A DNA stretch of 64,000 nucleotides. It comes from Akkermansia muciniphila. GTDB lineage: Bacteria > Verrucomicrobiota > Verrucomicrobiia > Limisphaerales > UBA9464. Both the position numbers and the translations under genes were made by a program. The stretch covers positions 1 to 64,000 of the forward strand of contig CAMDGV010000017.1 of assembly GCA_945898055.1 (NCBI GenBank), in the 5' to 3' direction. Under the pieces are notes generated by a model. It was not told the DNA's origin. It ran no database searches and saw only the letters and a list, made by a program, of their open reading frames with translations. Within the stretch, counting starts at the first letter, position 1. Every line of letters starts with the position of its first letter. Below are positions 18,217 through 27,799 of this stretch, one piece after another.

Positions 18217-18993
18217 TTATAACCCGAATCGAGACAACTGATCCCGGTGGCTCCGACTTAACCTGACCGTCATGCCTCCCTTCAAAACCACGGAATACTC
18301 GCCGTGCTGCAAGGCCTGCAATTCTTGAACGCGTTGGATATTTACGATCGCGGTCCGGCTCACTCGCACAAAAAACTTCGAGGGCAAACGCTGATCGATG
18401 GAAGTCAGCGTCTCCCTTAACAAATGCGATCGGGTGCCGACGTGGATTTCTACATAATTATCCGCACTCGCAATCCAGTCGATCTCCTGAGCGCAAACAA
18501 AGATGACCTTTCCATTGTTCCGAATGGGAATCCGTTCCGGAGAAGACGCGCCAGCCTTTATATCCTCGAGCATTGCGCCCACTTTGGCCTGCAGTTCCTC
18601 CGACTCAGGATTCCGAACTCGTTTGATGACACGATCTAACGCCTGCAGAAACCGCCCACGATCCATCGGCTTCAAAAGATAATCGACCGCATGAAATTCG
18701 AAGGCTTGCACCGCATAGTGATCGAAGGCCGTGACGAAAACAACGGCGGGCGGCAAATCTGACCCCAACCTTTCCAACACCTCCATCCCATTCAGTCCCG
18801 GCATCTGGATATCTAAAAAGACGACATCGGGTCGATCGCGTCGAACGGCGGTGAGAGCTTCTGCGCCGTCACCGCACTCTCCAACGACATCAAATCCTTC
18901 CGTCCCCAGAAGAAGACGACGAATCCGTTCTCGGGCTAAAGGTTCATCATCGACGATAAGAGTGCGCAGACCCTGCATGGGTTGAAGATGCAC
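18217..18993 (-). CDS. LytTR-family response regulator
   Basis: 258 aa. The receiver domain spans residues 8-125 with the acidic pair LIVDDEPLARER, the phosphoacceptor Asp in PDVVFLDIQMPG (about 58) and the lysine in DYLLKPMDRGR. The LytTR DNA-binding domain follows at 155-255 (IDWIASADNYVEIHVGTRSH, FVRVSRTAIVNIQRVQEL, SVVLKGGMTVRLSRSHRDQL). It lies 22 bases downstream of its cognate histidine kinase in the same direction. The first methionines (MHLQPMQGLRTL) give two possible starts; the second at MQGL fits the family better. Target genes are unknown. Confidence 0.85.
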   Translation of the reverse strand: MHLQPMQGLRTLIVDDEPLARERIRRLLLGTEGFDVVGECGDGAEALTAVRRDRPDVVFLDIQMPGLNGMEVLERLGSDLPPAVVFVTAFDHYAVQAFEFHAVDYLLKPMDRGRFLQALDRVIKRVRNPESEELQAKVGAMLEDIKAGASSPERIPIRNNGKVIFVCAQEIDWIASADNYVEIHVGTRSHLLRETLTSIDQRLPSKFFVRVSRTAIVNIQRVQELQALQHGEYSVVLKGGMTVRLSRSHRDQLSRFGL

Positions 18994-19015
18994 GCAAGCC
19001 GCACCCTGTCTAGGT

Positions 19016-20125
19016 TCAAGCTAAAGCCGAAGTGGATTGAGCAGGAAACTCTAACAGGGCTCGGGTTCCACCACCCTCCATTGATTCCAAGCGGAAGACT
19101 GCGCATTCGCCGTAAATCTGCGCTAAACGCGCACGACAATTTGACGTCCCAATCCCGGATCCGACCCCTCGATCGAGGCTGAGTTCACCTCCAGTGTCCT
19201 CCACTTCAAGACGGATCCGACCTAGTGATAGCAACTGCGTCCGGATAAGAATAGTACAAGGACCCATTGTCGGTTCTAGGCCGTGTTTAATGGCATTCTC
19301 AACAAGGGGTTGGAGCAAAAAACTAGGAATCTTTACTTTCTCGGTACCCGGACCCAGTTGATGGCGAATCTGCAATCGTTCTCCAAACCTCATTTTTTCT
19401 AAGGCTAGATATCGGTCGATAAAAGCCATTTCCTCGGCCAACGGGACTAGAGGATTGCCTGACTGATCCAAGGTATGACGCAACAACCCCGCCAAAGCGA
19501 CTAGCATGGTGTCCGCGGCCTCCACGTCGCGGTACATTAAAGTACTAATTCCGTTCAGCGCATTAAAAAGAAAATGCGGATTCAACTGCATTTGAAGAGC
19601 GTACAAACGTGCTGAAGTGAGTCGATTTTCAAGTTCCAAGAGCCGTCGTTCGCGTTCTTCAAGACTTCGGAAATAAACCAACGCATGGGCGGTTGTCACG
19701 ACCACCCAATAAACAAGGACATTAAAGAAAAAGGTAGCGACCAAGACATAACGAAGAACGTCGTTGATTGGTTTTCCTACCCCTCGCCCCGGCAGAATAG
19801 GTTCGACAACTAGGGTCCGTAGAAGAATCCAAACCAAGGAAAAAACCACTCCAGCGACACCGTGTAAAACGACCCGGAGTCGCCAATGCGATCCGTCTAA
19901 AGGGAACAAACGAGTCAATCGGAAAGCCGGCAAAGAGAGCACAGCAAAAAGAAACCAATCGGCTAAAGCTCCAGAAATTGCCGACACCCAGAGCACTCCA
20001 TCGCCGAGTTTTGCTGCTTTCAGATAATATTGTCCGGCAAAAGCGAGAGCGATGAGCAACCAGACGAATCCATAGAGCAGGATTCTTTTATAAAATTGTA
20101 TTTGAGACGGGTTCAGCACCTGCAC
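19016..20125 (-). CDS. LytS-type sensor histidine kinase
   Basis: 369 aa. Four membrane helices fill residues 13-165 (for example YGFVWLLIALAFAGQYYLKA, VLVATFFFNVLVYWVVVTTA). A short coiled coil (ERERRLLELENRL) leads to a His_kinase domain of the YehU/LytS type with NPHFLFNALNGISTLMYRD, where the His accepts phosphate. The ATPase domain has LLQPLVENAIKHGLEP and GSGIGTSNCRARLAQIYGE. There is no periplasmic sensor domain, so the membrane segment itself may sense. It is paired with the LytTR regulator downstream; together they are a complete two-component system. Confidence 0.85.
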   Translation of the reverse strand: MQVLNPSQIQFYKRILLYGFVWLLIALAFAGQYYLKAAKLGDGVLWVSAISGALADWFLFAVLSLPAFRLTRLFPLDGSHWRLRVVLHGVAGVVFSLVWILLRTLVVEPILPGRGVGKPINDVLRYVLVATFFFNVLVYWVVVTTAHALVYFRSLEERERRLLELENRLTSARLYALQMQLNPHFLFNALNGISTLMYRDVEAADTMLVALAGLLRHTLDQSGNPLVPLAEEMAFIDRYLALEKMRFGERLQIRHQLGPGTEKVKIPSFLLQPLVENAIKHGLEPTMGPCTILIRTQLLSLGRIRLEVEDTGGELSLDRGVGSGIGTSNCRARLAQIYGECAVFRLESMEGGGTRALLEFPAQSTSALA

Positions 20126-20267
20126 ATACCAAGACTTAAGTGCGATTCTGGATTGGGGAAGGACGAATCTCGCGCGGGCGGGTTAGAAAATTAATTCAAG
20201 AAAAGTCTCATCTAGTTCCTCTGCTCGAGATCTCTGCCCGAAAAGTCTTTAGTTTTAGCGGAGAGCA

Positions 20268-20295
20268 GGTGAGGTGCGTGATTTAACACCTCACC
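20268..20295. repeat. 9-bp perfect inverted repeat in the gap after rimO
   Basis: GGTGAGGTG and CACCTCACC flank a 10-base loop, lying 31 bases beyond the rimO stop and upstream of the kinase gene. No T-run follows, so it is a weak candidate for a terminator and could equally be an operator. Confidence 0.5.
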
Positions 20296-20325
20296 GAGCG
20301 AACGATATTCAACTTGAAAAGGAGC

Positions 20326-22020
20326 TTAGACAGGTTCGGCCATCAAATCGTAGTCGGTGTGGCCGATAATCCGGACCGTAGCAAATCGCCCCAGAGGCAG
20401 GGTGCCTCGAACGTAAACTCGGCCATCAATATCTGGGGCGTCGGCTTCACCCCGAGCCATTAGGTACCGACCCTTCAACTGGGCCAACGAAGCGTCTTCA
20501 CCTCGGATCAATCCGTGTTCCCAAGAACGGACATTTGCCTTGTTCAAATCTTTGGCCGATGCCTCACCTTCAATTAGAACTCGGAGAGTGCGACCCATAA
20601 AGGATTCCGATACACCCACCGCGACGGTATGCTGAGCAGCCATAGCCAAATCACGACGCTTCTGACGCGTCTTTGGTGACAGCTGTTTTTCCATCTTCCC
20701 AGCGATGGTTCCATCCTCTTTGGAATAAGCGAAAACACCGAGTCGTTCGAAGCGCGTTTCTTCAATGAAGCGGAGCAGGGTCTTAAAATGAGTTTCGGTT
20801 TCACCCGGAAAACCAACGATAAAGGTCGTCCGCAAGGCGATGCCGGGAATACCAGCACGGATCCGCTGGATTAGTTCTCGGATATATTCCCCTGAGGTTT
20901 CGCGGCGCATCCGCGACAACATATCGTCGTGGATGTGTTGTAAGGGCATGTCCACATAGCGAGCCACCTTGGGGCATTCGGCGATGGTTTGGATCAATTC
21001 ATCGGTCCAATGAGCTGGATGCGTATAGAGTAAGCGAATCCAAAAGTGCCCCTCGAGTGCGTTTAGTTCCCGCAGAAGAGTACAGAGCGTCGTGGCATCG
21101 ACTGGTAAAGCTTTCGTGGCGGCGGTGAAACGATCCGGTGAGGCAATGGCCCGGCTGTGGTTGGGTCGTAGATCTAGACCGTAATAGGTTGAATCTTGAG
21201 AAATGAGATTTAGTTCTTTGACCCCATCCGCAATGAGAGCTTTGGCCTCCGCAACAATGTCTTTCTGAGTTCGACTACGGTGCGAACCACGCATCCGAGG
21301 GATGATGCAGAAACTGCAAGGATGGTTACACCCCTCGGCGATCTTGACGTAAGCAAAATGCTTTGGGGTCAGTCGGAAGCGGGGTGTCTCAAACTGAGGA
21401 ATATAGAGCGGCCGAGCAGTGACATCGACCGAAGGGGCGTCCGCCTCGGCGCGGGTTAAAGCGATCCGAGTTTTGCCAAACCGATCCGTTAGACGAAGAG
21501 ACTCTTCATGATCGTGAGTGACGGGAGTTTTTCCCTCGAGTTCCTGAAGTCGACCTTTGACTTTAGAACGAATCAACTTACTGGAATCGGCACTGACGGA
21601 AAGAGTCTCGATTCGAGCGGCTCGTTTGGCGATGGCATCTTCGACCAAAGCGCCAACCTGTTCCACCTGATCAATCCCCATAAAGACATCCACTTCCGGC
21701 ATAAGCTTGGGGAGTTCATCGCGAAAGCGCTGTGGCATACACCCTGAAACAATGAGGGCTTGCCCACGGTTGGAGGCTTTGCGCAGTTCATTTTGCTCGA
21801 GAATCGTATCAATTGATTCCTCCTGAGCGGCATCAATAAACGAGCAGGTATTGACGATGACAGCATCAGCGAGGGAAGCGTCATTGACGATTTCGACTCC
21901 CGCTTTTAGCAGAGAGCCCAGCATAATTTCGGCATCGACCAAATTCTTGGCGCAACCGAGGGAAATTAATCCGACTCGTCGTGGAGGTGGAACTGTTCCC
22001 GCTGACTTCATCTTGATCAC
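20326..22020 (-). CDS. rimO: Ribosomal protein S12 methylthiotransferase RimO
   Basis: 564 aa. This radical SAM enzyme adds a methylthio group to the conserved aspartate of ribosomal protein S12. The N-terminal UPF0004 domain shows the three cysteines for one iron-sulfur cluster (SLGCAKNLVDAEIMLGSL, IVNTCSFIDAAQEES, IVSGCMPQRF). The radical SAM cluster is CNHPCSFCIIPRMRGSHRSR near 232, and a TRAM domain ends the protein. It is about 120 residues longer than E. coli RimO. The extra sequence is near 145-215, between the two domains (including VKGRLQELEGKTP), and within the SAM domain near 275-300. GCAKNLVD is the hallmark that separates RimO from MiaB. It stands as a single gene. Confidence 0.92.
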   Translation of the reverse strand: MIKMKSAGTVPPPRRVGLISLGCAKNLVDAEIMLGSLLKAGVEIVNDASLADAVIVNTCSFIDAAQEESIDTILEQNELRKASNRGQALIVSGCMPQRFRDELPKLMPEVDVFMGIDQVEQVGALVEDAIAKRAARIETLSVSADSSKLIRSKVKGRLQELEGKTPVTHDHEESLRLTDRFGKTRIALTRAEADAPSVDVTARPLYIPQFETPRFRLTPKHFAYVKIAEGCNHPCSFCIIPRMRGSHRSRTQKDIVAEAKALIADGVKELNLISQDSTYYGLDLRPNHSRAIASPDRFTAATKALPVDATTLCTLLRELNALEGHFWIRLLYTHPAHWTDELIQTIAECPKVARYVDMPLQHIHDDMLSRMRRETSGEYIRELIQRIRAGIPGIALRTTFIVGFPGETETHFKTLLRFIEETRFERLGVFAYSKEDGTIAGKMEKQLSPKTRQKRRDLAMAAQHTVAVGVSESFMGRTLRVLIEGEASAKDLNKANVRSWEHGLIRGEDASLAQLKGRYLMARGEADAPDIDGRVYVRGTLPLGRFATVRIIGHTDYDLMAEPV

Positions 22021-22289
22021 TGTTGGAGGAGCTTAGAGCGATTGAATAGGCAGCGGCAATCCTTCAAACCAAGAGATACGTGACCGACCGAACTCTATCG
22101 GTGATAAAATGACCTGCGATTGAGGTCTAAACTGAGCGAGACCTACTACTTTTGGCGGCATCAGGTTAACCTGCATGAGTACTTAAGTTTAAGGAGAGAG
22201 AAAAACCAGTCACACCTTCTATCCCTTGATCCAGCGTACTTTGATCACTCGGAAATTGTAGGTCGCGCGCCCGAAATGGACTGAGCGGA

Positions 22290-23522
22290 TTAGGAAACAT
22301 TTCCAGAACCCCGAAGGTCGAGGCAAAGGAGTTCACCCTTCCAATTGCGGATGTAGAGACGCCCATTCGAAAGCACTGGTGCGGTCCAAAATTTGCCGCC
22401 AGAAACTTGGGCTCGAGCTATCTCTTCGTACTTGTCTGGAGAACCCTTGACCACGACCAACTCCCCACGACCTGTCAACCAAAGGATTTTACCCTCTGCG
22501 GCAGAAAGTGCCCCCGTCTCTGCTTTTGAACTTTCCCAGTGCAATCGACCGGTAGCGAGGTCGAAACATTTAAGGCGTGAATCTCCATCCCCGCCATCTC
22601 CATCGAGGCCATAGACCCGCCCCTCTAGAACGACCGGGGACTGCATGTGGGCCCTGAGCAATTTGTGTTTCCACAGTTCAGTGGCTGAGGAGTCAGTAAA
22701 GCGGATCGCTGTTGCTCCGGTGCCGTAACCAGAAGTGAGCAGCATTATATCCCCAGAGATCACTGGGTCAGCGGCGTTGACATCATATTTCGTTTTCCAG
22801 GGATGTCGCCAGAGTTCTCGTCCAGTGCCGGGTTCGATGGCGATAACATGGCGGAAGCTAAATAAGGCGAGAGCTTGTTGGTTGCCGATTTGGAAGGGGA
22901 CTGGTGTACCGTATCCACTGGGTCCTTGGCCATTTAGCCAGACCTTTTTACCGGTTGTTTTATCGAGCCCCACCCCTGCATCGCCGGCATTAAAGATAAC
23001 TAGTCCCTTGTGAATATAAGGAGCACCTGCGAAGCCCCATTCCGGAGTCTTTGCACCCAGATTTGAGGAGAGTTCTTGTTGCCAAACGAGCTCGCCGGTG
23101 GAGGCATTAAGGCAGAGCACTCGACCGGATTTAGAAACTGTGTAGAGGCGATCGCCATCCAAGGTGGGGGTGGCACTCGTGCCGCCTTCGTAATAATGAT
23201 CCGCCAAGGGTTGAGGGTAGGAGTAGCGCCAGAGTTCCTTACCGCTCATGCTGTCTAGGCAAAGGACACTGTCGTTACCTTTGCTTTTTTGACCATCGTG
23301 GCCGGTCGTGAAAAGCCGGTTTCCAGCGACGACCATTCCGGAAAATCCAGCGCCAACAGCACTCTTCCAAACTTGTTTAGGCTGTCCAGCGGGCCAAGCC
23401 CCTAGCCAGTTTTTCTCCTTAGAAACACCGTCGGCGTCCGGACCACGGAAGCGTGGCCAATCTGCACCGTAAGCAGAGCTAAGAAGTCCGGTGCTAAGAA
23501 TGAGACAAGCAAGTGAGCGCAT
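22290..23522 (-). CDS. Secreted PQQ-like beta-propeller protein
   Basis: 410 aa with a signal peptide (SLACLILSTGLLSSAYGADW). The mature start WPRFRGPDADGVSKEKNW is the standard opening of the PVC outer-membrane-biogenesis-like PQQ_2 propellers. Repeated tryptophan-docking blades follow (LVVWQQE-type motifs, GRELWRHPWKTKYDVNAADP, RLHWESSKAETGALSAAEGK). No PQQ-binding catalytic residues or haem motif are visible, so a binding or scaffold role is more likely than dehydrogenase activity. It starts only 17 bases from the divergent protease gene, so the promoters must overlap the coding ends. Confidence 0.8.
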   Translation of the reverse strand: MRSLACLILSTGLLSSAYGADWPRFRGPDADGVSKEKNWLGAWPAGQPKQVWKSAVGAGFSGMVVAGNRLFTTGHDGQKSKGNDSVLCLDSMSGKELWRYSYPQPLADHYYEGGTSATPTLDGDRLYTVSKSGRVLCLNASTGELVWQQELSSNLGAKTPEWGFAGAPYIHKGLVIFNAGDAGVGLDKTTGKKVWLNGQGPSGYGTPVPFQIGNQQALALFSFRHVIAIEPGTGRELWRHPWKTKYDVNAADPVISGDIMLLTSGYGTGATAIRFTDSSATELWKHKLLRAHMQSPVVLEGRVYGLDGDGGDGDSRLKCFDLATGRLHWESSKAETGALSAAEGKILWLTGRGELVVVKGSPDKYEEIARAQVSGGKFWTAPVLSNGRLYIRNWKGELLCLDLRGSGNVS

Positions 23523-23539
23523 AAATAAGAAAGGTATGC

Positions 23540-26158
23540 GTGAAGCTTAAGACGTCAATGCAGCGTCTTGATCGAATGGAAAAAGTGAGGCAGAGGATTT
23601 CTTTCTTCCTTTTGATTTTTGCGCCTTTGACCTTCATCTTACAAGCGTCTGAGCGTGCGTGTGCCACCGTCAGACCTTTGATTATGGATTTTGTGTTTTC
23701 TTGTCCCAGGCTCAGTCGAACTTTTCGATGGCACCTTGTTTTGGTCAGTCTTTTGATGGGTGGAATCAACGGTCTTTTCGGGGCGTCGATGGGTGAGATG
23801 CCCTCGAGGATCCAGACAGAGATCGAGGTTGTCCCTTCTTCGCCTGATCCAAAGATGGCGCATCATGGGTTGCCGTTGGCGCGTAATATCGGACTTCCAG
23901 CACCCGATCTCAGCGCTATTTTTCTCGAAGATCAATCTGCCGAAAAAGTAACCCAAGCCAAGTCACCTCGACGCCTTGGTATCAAGCGTCCCCTCAGTGA
24001 GGTTAAACCGGCCGCTGCTGAGTGGACTCTTTTGGGGGATGGGAGTCGGGTCTGGGCGGGGCAATTTGAGTCGGCTGGGGCCTTAGGCATTCGATTGCAT
24101 TTTACTTCTGTGACCCTTCCTCCTGGGGGCGTGCTCATCGTTTATGATCCGGAGAACCCAGATCAAGCGGAAGGCCCCTTCGATCGAGCCTATCTAGCGG
24201 GCCGCGACAGTTTTTGGTCGTCCACCGTTTTTTCTGGAGTGGTGATTGTGGAAGCGCAGGTTCCCGCGGGCAGCCGTTTAGCCGAATTCAGTCTCAAGGA
24301 ACTCACGCACAACTATCGTCAGTTAGCGGTTGGCGAAGCTAAATCAGCGCAATCTTGCGAGTTAGACTTCGGATGTGAATTGGCCCAATGGGGAACTGCA
24401 GGTGCGGCGGTCTCGGGGGTTGGAGTTGTCTCGAAGAGCGGGGCTATTTTTTGCACGGGTTGCCTGTTAAATGATAAAGATCCAGCCCCTTTATCTAACT
24501 ATTATTTGACGGCGGCCCATTGCATTCGAGACCAAGAAGAGGCTGATTCGGTGGAACTTTATTGGTTGTACCAAACAACCTCTTGCGAGGGCCTGAAACC
24601 GAATATGTCCACCGTTCCCCGGACGCGTGGCGGAGGCGAAATTTTGTCGCGCCGAGCAGAGGGTGAACAACGCCATCGAAATGATCATGTCTTTCTCCAG
24701 TTGCGCGGCGCAATTCCGCTGGGGGTCACTTATGCCGGATGGTCGACAAATAGCCCAGCAGTCAATGAAATTGCCACCTGTATTCACCATCCCAGTGGCG
24801 ATTACAAACGGATTAGTCACGGGACGATCGATTCAAGATATTCAACAGACAATTTTTGGGAAGTTCTTTGGTTACCCAATCGAGGTGTTACAGAAAAGGG
24901 GAGTTCTGGAGGGCCACTTTTCAATGCAAAACAGCAGGTAATCGGACACTTATGCCATGGAGCGTCAAATTGTAATGACAGTAACCCTGAGAATCAATTT
25001 GACTATTTCGGGAGGTTTTCGATCACCTTTGAGTTTGTGCATTATTGGCTGCTGAATGAAGAGTTACCCGCTGTTCCGGTTAACGATGCCTTTGAGTCTC
25101 CCAAGATTTTAAAAGGTTTTTCTGGGACACTCTCTGACAATAATCTCCGAGGATCTCGGCAAATGGGCGAACCCTCGATTGATACAATCGTGGGCGGGAC
25201 CTCGTTATGGTACAGTTGGATTGCTCCAGCAGCGGGGCGGGCCACCTTTGATACACTTGGCAGTGCCGTTAACACCCTTTTAGCGGTTTACACGGGAACA
25301 ACTCTCGGTGCGATCACCTTAAAAGCGGAGAATGACGATTGGGTCTTTGGGGAAGTGTTACAGAGTAAGGTTGAGTTGACCGTGGTGGAGGGAACTCAGT
25401 ACAGCATTGCGGTCGATAGTTACGATGCAAGTTTCGACCCCGCACGGTCGCCGATCATTTTGCATTGGTTTCTGCCAGAAGGGCCACCAGGAGGTGAAGG
25501 CAACGACAGTTTTAGCAAACCAATAACCTTGACCGGAAGTCGTGGGCAAGTTCGTGGGGCTAACCTCAATTACAGCCGAGAAATAGGGGAACCATCCCAT
25601 CAACCGGTTGGGTTTTCAGCGGCCCGAATTGGGCGACGATCCGCTTGGTGGTCTTGGACGGCGCCGGCATCTCAAAGAGTAACCTTTGATACTTTGGGCA
25701 GCGACTTCGACACCGTGATGGCTGTTTACACTGGGAGTGACTTGGTCTCGTTGATTCCTGTGATCCAGAACGATGATATTAATCTCGGCACCGTGCAGAG
25801 TCGAGTCACCTTCGATGCGGAGGCTGGCACGGTCTACTGGATTGCGGTGGACGGATTCCGTTCGGCAACCCCTCTTCAAGTGGATCAGAGGGAAGGTACC
25901 ATCGTCCTTAATTGGAGTCGGGAAGCTCCACTGATTATCGAAGGGCGTTGGAACGGCAAGCTGTTGGTAGAAATTAGTTATGCATCAGAGGTCGGGCGTT
26001 CTTACAGACTCGAGTCGACGACAGATTTAGGTCAAGTGCCGGTGGTGTGGACCGCATTGGAGGAGCAAATTGGTAATGGAACGTCGATGATATTTGTTGA
26101 CCGTTCATCAAATCGTCTGGAAGTGCAGCGGAAATATTATCGGGTGGTTACGTTCTAA
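23540..26158 (+). CDS. Secreted trypsin-fold serine protease with two PPC-like domains
   Basis: 872 aa from a GTG preceded by AAAGG. The catalytic triad of an S1/lysyl-endopeptidase-like fold is visible: LTAAHCIRDQ (His), RNDHVFLQL (Asp) and EKGSSGGPLFNAKQQV (Ser). Paired cysteines (CELDFGC, CTGCLL) suggest disulphides. Two related domains of about 120 residues follow, each with WYSWIAPAAGRATFDTLGS-type sequence, as in pre-peptidase C-terminal domains, and a short module GRSYRLESTTDLGQVPVVWT ends the protein. The start is uncertain: there are two hydrophobic segments (after residues 13 and 49), and the ATG at 23684 would give a cleaner signal peptide. It is probably an exported degradative enzyme. 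Confidence 0.8.
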   Translation: MKLKTSMQRLDRMEKVRQRISFFLLIFAPLTFILQASERACATVRPLIMDFVFSCPRLSRTFRWHLVLVSLLMGGINGLFGASMGEMPSRIQTEIEVVPSSPDPKMAHHGLPLARNIGLPAPDLSAIFLEDQSAEKVTQAKSPRRLGIKRPLSEVKPAAAEWTLLGDGSRVWAGQFESAGALGIRLHFTSVTLPPGGVLIVYDPENPDQAEGPFDRAYLAGRDSFWSSTVFSGVVIVEAQVPAGSRLAEFSLKELTHNYRQLAVGEAKSAQSCELDFGCELAQWGTAGAAVSGVGVVSKSGAIFCTGCLLNDKDPAPLSNYYLTAAHCIRDQEEADSVELYWLYQTTSCEGLKPNMSTVPRTRGGGEILSRRAEGEQRHRNDHVFLQLRGAIPLGVTYAGWSTNSPAVNEIATCIHHPSGDYKRISHGTIDSRYSTDNFWEVLWLPNRGVTEKGSSGGPLFNAKQQVIGHLCHGASNCNDSNPENQFDYFGRFSITFEFVHYWLLNEELPAVPVNDAFESPKILKGFSGTLSDNNLRGSRQMGEPSIDTIVGGTSLWYSWIAPAAGRATFDTLGSAVNTLLAVYTGTTLGAITLKAENDDWVFGEVLQSKVELTVVEGTQYSIAVDSYDASFDPARSPIILHWFLPEGPPGGEGNDSFSKPITLTGSRGQVRGANLNYSREIGEPSHQPVGFSAARIGRRSAWWSWTAPASQRVTFDTLGSDFDTVMAVYTGSDLVSLIPVIQNDDINLGTVQSRVTFDAEAGTVYWIAVDGFRSATPLQVDQREGTIVLNWSREAPLIIEGRWNGKLLVEISYASEVGRSYRLESTTDLGQVPVVWTALEEQIGNGTSMIFVDRSSNRLEVQRKYYRVVTF

Positions 26159-26383
26159 GAGTGTGGGTGATCAACCTGAAGGATCGAAGGGTCAATAAAT
26201 GACCCATTCCACGAGTTTAAAGAGAGATTTCGCCCTTCTCTTCTGACTTTTTTGACGGGCAACAGGATCCATCGGTAGTTTAATTTCCACCGTATCTGCG
26301 AAACCCTTTTAGGGAAGATGGACGATCAATCGATCATCGCCGCTTGCTCCGCGGGGAGTTGCGCCGTTAGCCTAACCCTAAGG

Positions 26384-27754
26384 ATGCATTCTGTACTTAT
26401 TTCAGGAGGACGGGTGATTGATCCGGCCAACAGGGTGGATGAGTTGACTGACGTCCTGTTGACCGACGGTCGGATTGCGGCGCTCGGACTGGGCTTATCA
26501 GCACCTCTGGGAACGGAGCGGGTGGATGCCACCGGTTTGGTCGTCGTCCCTGGGTTGATTGATCTTCATGTTCACTTTCGGGAGCCAGGCCAGACGACGA
26601 AAGAGACCGTATTAACTGGATCACAGGCGGCGGCACGCGGTGGATTTACCACTGTCGTTTGCATGCCCAATACTTCACCCAGTATTGATTCAGCGGCGAC
26701 CGTGGCATTGATCCAAGAACGCGCTAGGAAATGTCCCGTGCGAGTCGAGATAACTGGGGCTTTGAGCAAGGGGATTTCCGGTGAAGAATTAGCCCCGATC
26801 GGTTCATTAGCGAAGGCAGGGGTCGTCGCTTTATCGGATGACGGTCGCTGCATTCAGGATAATGATTTAATGCGACGCGCTCTAGAATACGCGCGTCAGT
26901 TTGGCTTGCCGGTAATGGACCATTGTCAGGACTATAGTCTGGTGAAAGACGGGGTCATGCACGAAGGGTTGCATAGTCTTCGACTAGGTCTGCGCGGATG
27001 GCCCTCAGCCGGTGAAGAAATGATTGTGGCGCGGAACATTCTTCTGGCGGAGCAGACCGGTACCCCGATTCATTGCCAGCATGTGAGTGCGGCAGGAAGT
27101 GTCCGATTGATTCGGGAAGCGAAGAAACGTGGCGTGCCAATTTCGGGCGAAGCGTGTCCGCACCATTTTACTTTAACTGACGCCTGTGTGGCGGGCAGTA
27201 CTGTGTTTTGGCAAACGGACGGAGCCGAGTTACTGGGGCGAGGAGTGGGTGGAAACGGGCAGCCGGAATGGCCGGTGTACCACACTCATTTTAAGATGAA
27301 CCCGCCGCTCCGTTCAGCCGCAGACCGAGAAGCCATCTTGGCTGGATTAGTGGACGGCACCCTAGAAATTATTTCTAGCGATCATGCGCCCCATACCGAG
27401 TCGGAAAAAGATATGGAGTTTGATTACGCGCCCTTCGGCATTACGGGATTGGAAGTCGAATTGGCTTTGACCCTGATGCAACTTTTCCACACTGAGCGAA
27501 TGGAACTTTCCGACATCATCGCCAAGTTAACTCTCAATCCCGCTCGTTTTTTGAATCTCTCTGGGGGACGAGGCACGTTGTCGATTGGAGCATTGGGCGA
27601 TGTGACACTGATCGATCCCTCGGCTGAATGGGTTTGCGATCGAGCCAACACCGCAAGCAAGTGTCGCAACAATCCATTTCACGGTTGGACTATGAGGGGT
27701 AAAGTTATTCGGACAATCGTGGGTGCCCAGACGGTGTATGAAAGCAGTTCTTGA
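26384..27754 (+). CDS. pyrC: Dihydroorotase (class I)
   Basis: 456 aa from the ATG at 26384; the track's 26318 start adds 22 residues that do not fit the family, whose members begin close to the LISGGRVIDPAN motif seen here. The enzyme closes carbamoyl-aspartate to dihydroorotate in pyrimidine synthesis. Visible: GLIDLHVHFREPGQ with the metal HxH, GGFTTVVCMPNTSPSID, DHCQDY, CQHVSAAGSV, ACPHHFTLTD and ISSDHAPHTESEK with the catalytic Asp. A segment near 290-305 (LLGRGVGGNGQPEWPVYHTH) is a small insertion between the ACPHH motif and the KMNPPLRS loop. There is no pyrB neighbour, so the gene is separate from other pyrimidine genes here. Confidence 0.9.
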   Translation: MHSVLISGGRVIDPANRVDELTDVLLTDGRIAALGLGLSAPLGTERVDATGLVVVPGLIDLHVHFREPGQTTKETVLTGSQAAARGGFTTVVCMPNTSPSIDSAATVALIQERARKCPVRVEITGALSKGISGEELAPIGSLAKAGVVALSDDGRCIQDNDLMRRALEYARQFGLPVMDHCQDYSLVKDGVMHEGLHSLRLGLRGWPSAGEEMIVARNILLAEQTGTPIHCQHVSAAGSVRLIREAKKRGVPISGEACPHHFTLTDACVAGSTVFWQTDGAELLGRGVGGNGQPEWPVYHTHFKMNPPLRSAADREAILAGLVDGTLEIISSDHAPHTESEKDMEFDYAPFGITGLEVELALTLMQLFHTERMELSDIIAKLTLNPARFLNLSGGRGTLSIGALGDVTLIDPSAEWVCDRANTASKCRNNPFHGWTMRGKVIRTIVGAQTVYESSS

Positions 27755-27799
27755 AGGGTTTATGCTGGATACCAAGAGAGATTAAAGATACTTTTATCC

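Noticed and set aside
23278-23296. Sixth copy of the dispersed repeat (TTGCTTTTTTGACCATC)
   Set aside because: The match covers only about 13 bases inside an intact PQQ propeller gene, where it encodes normal protein sequence; treated as chance.
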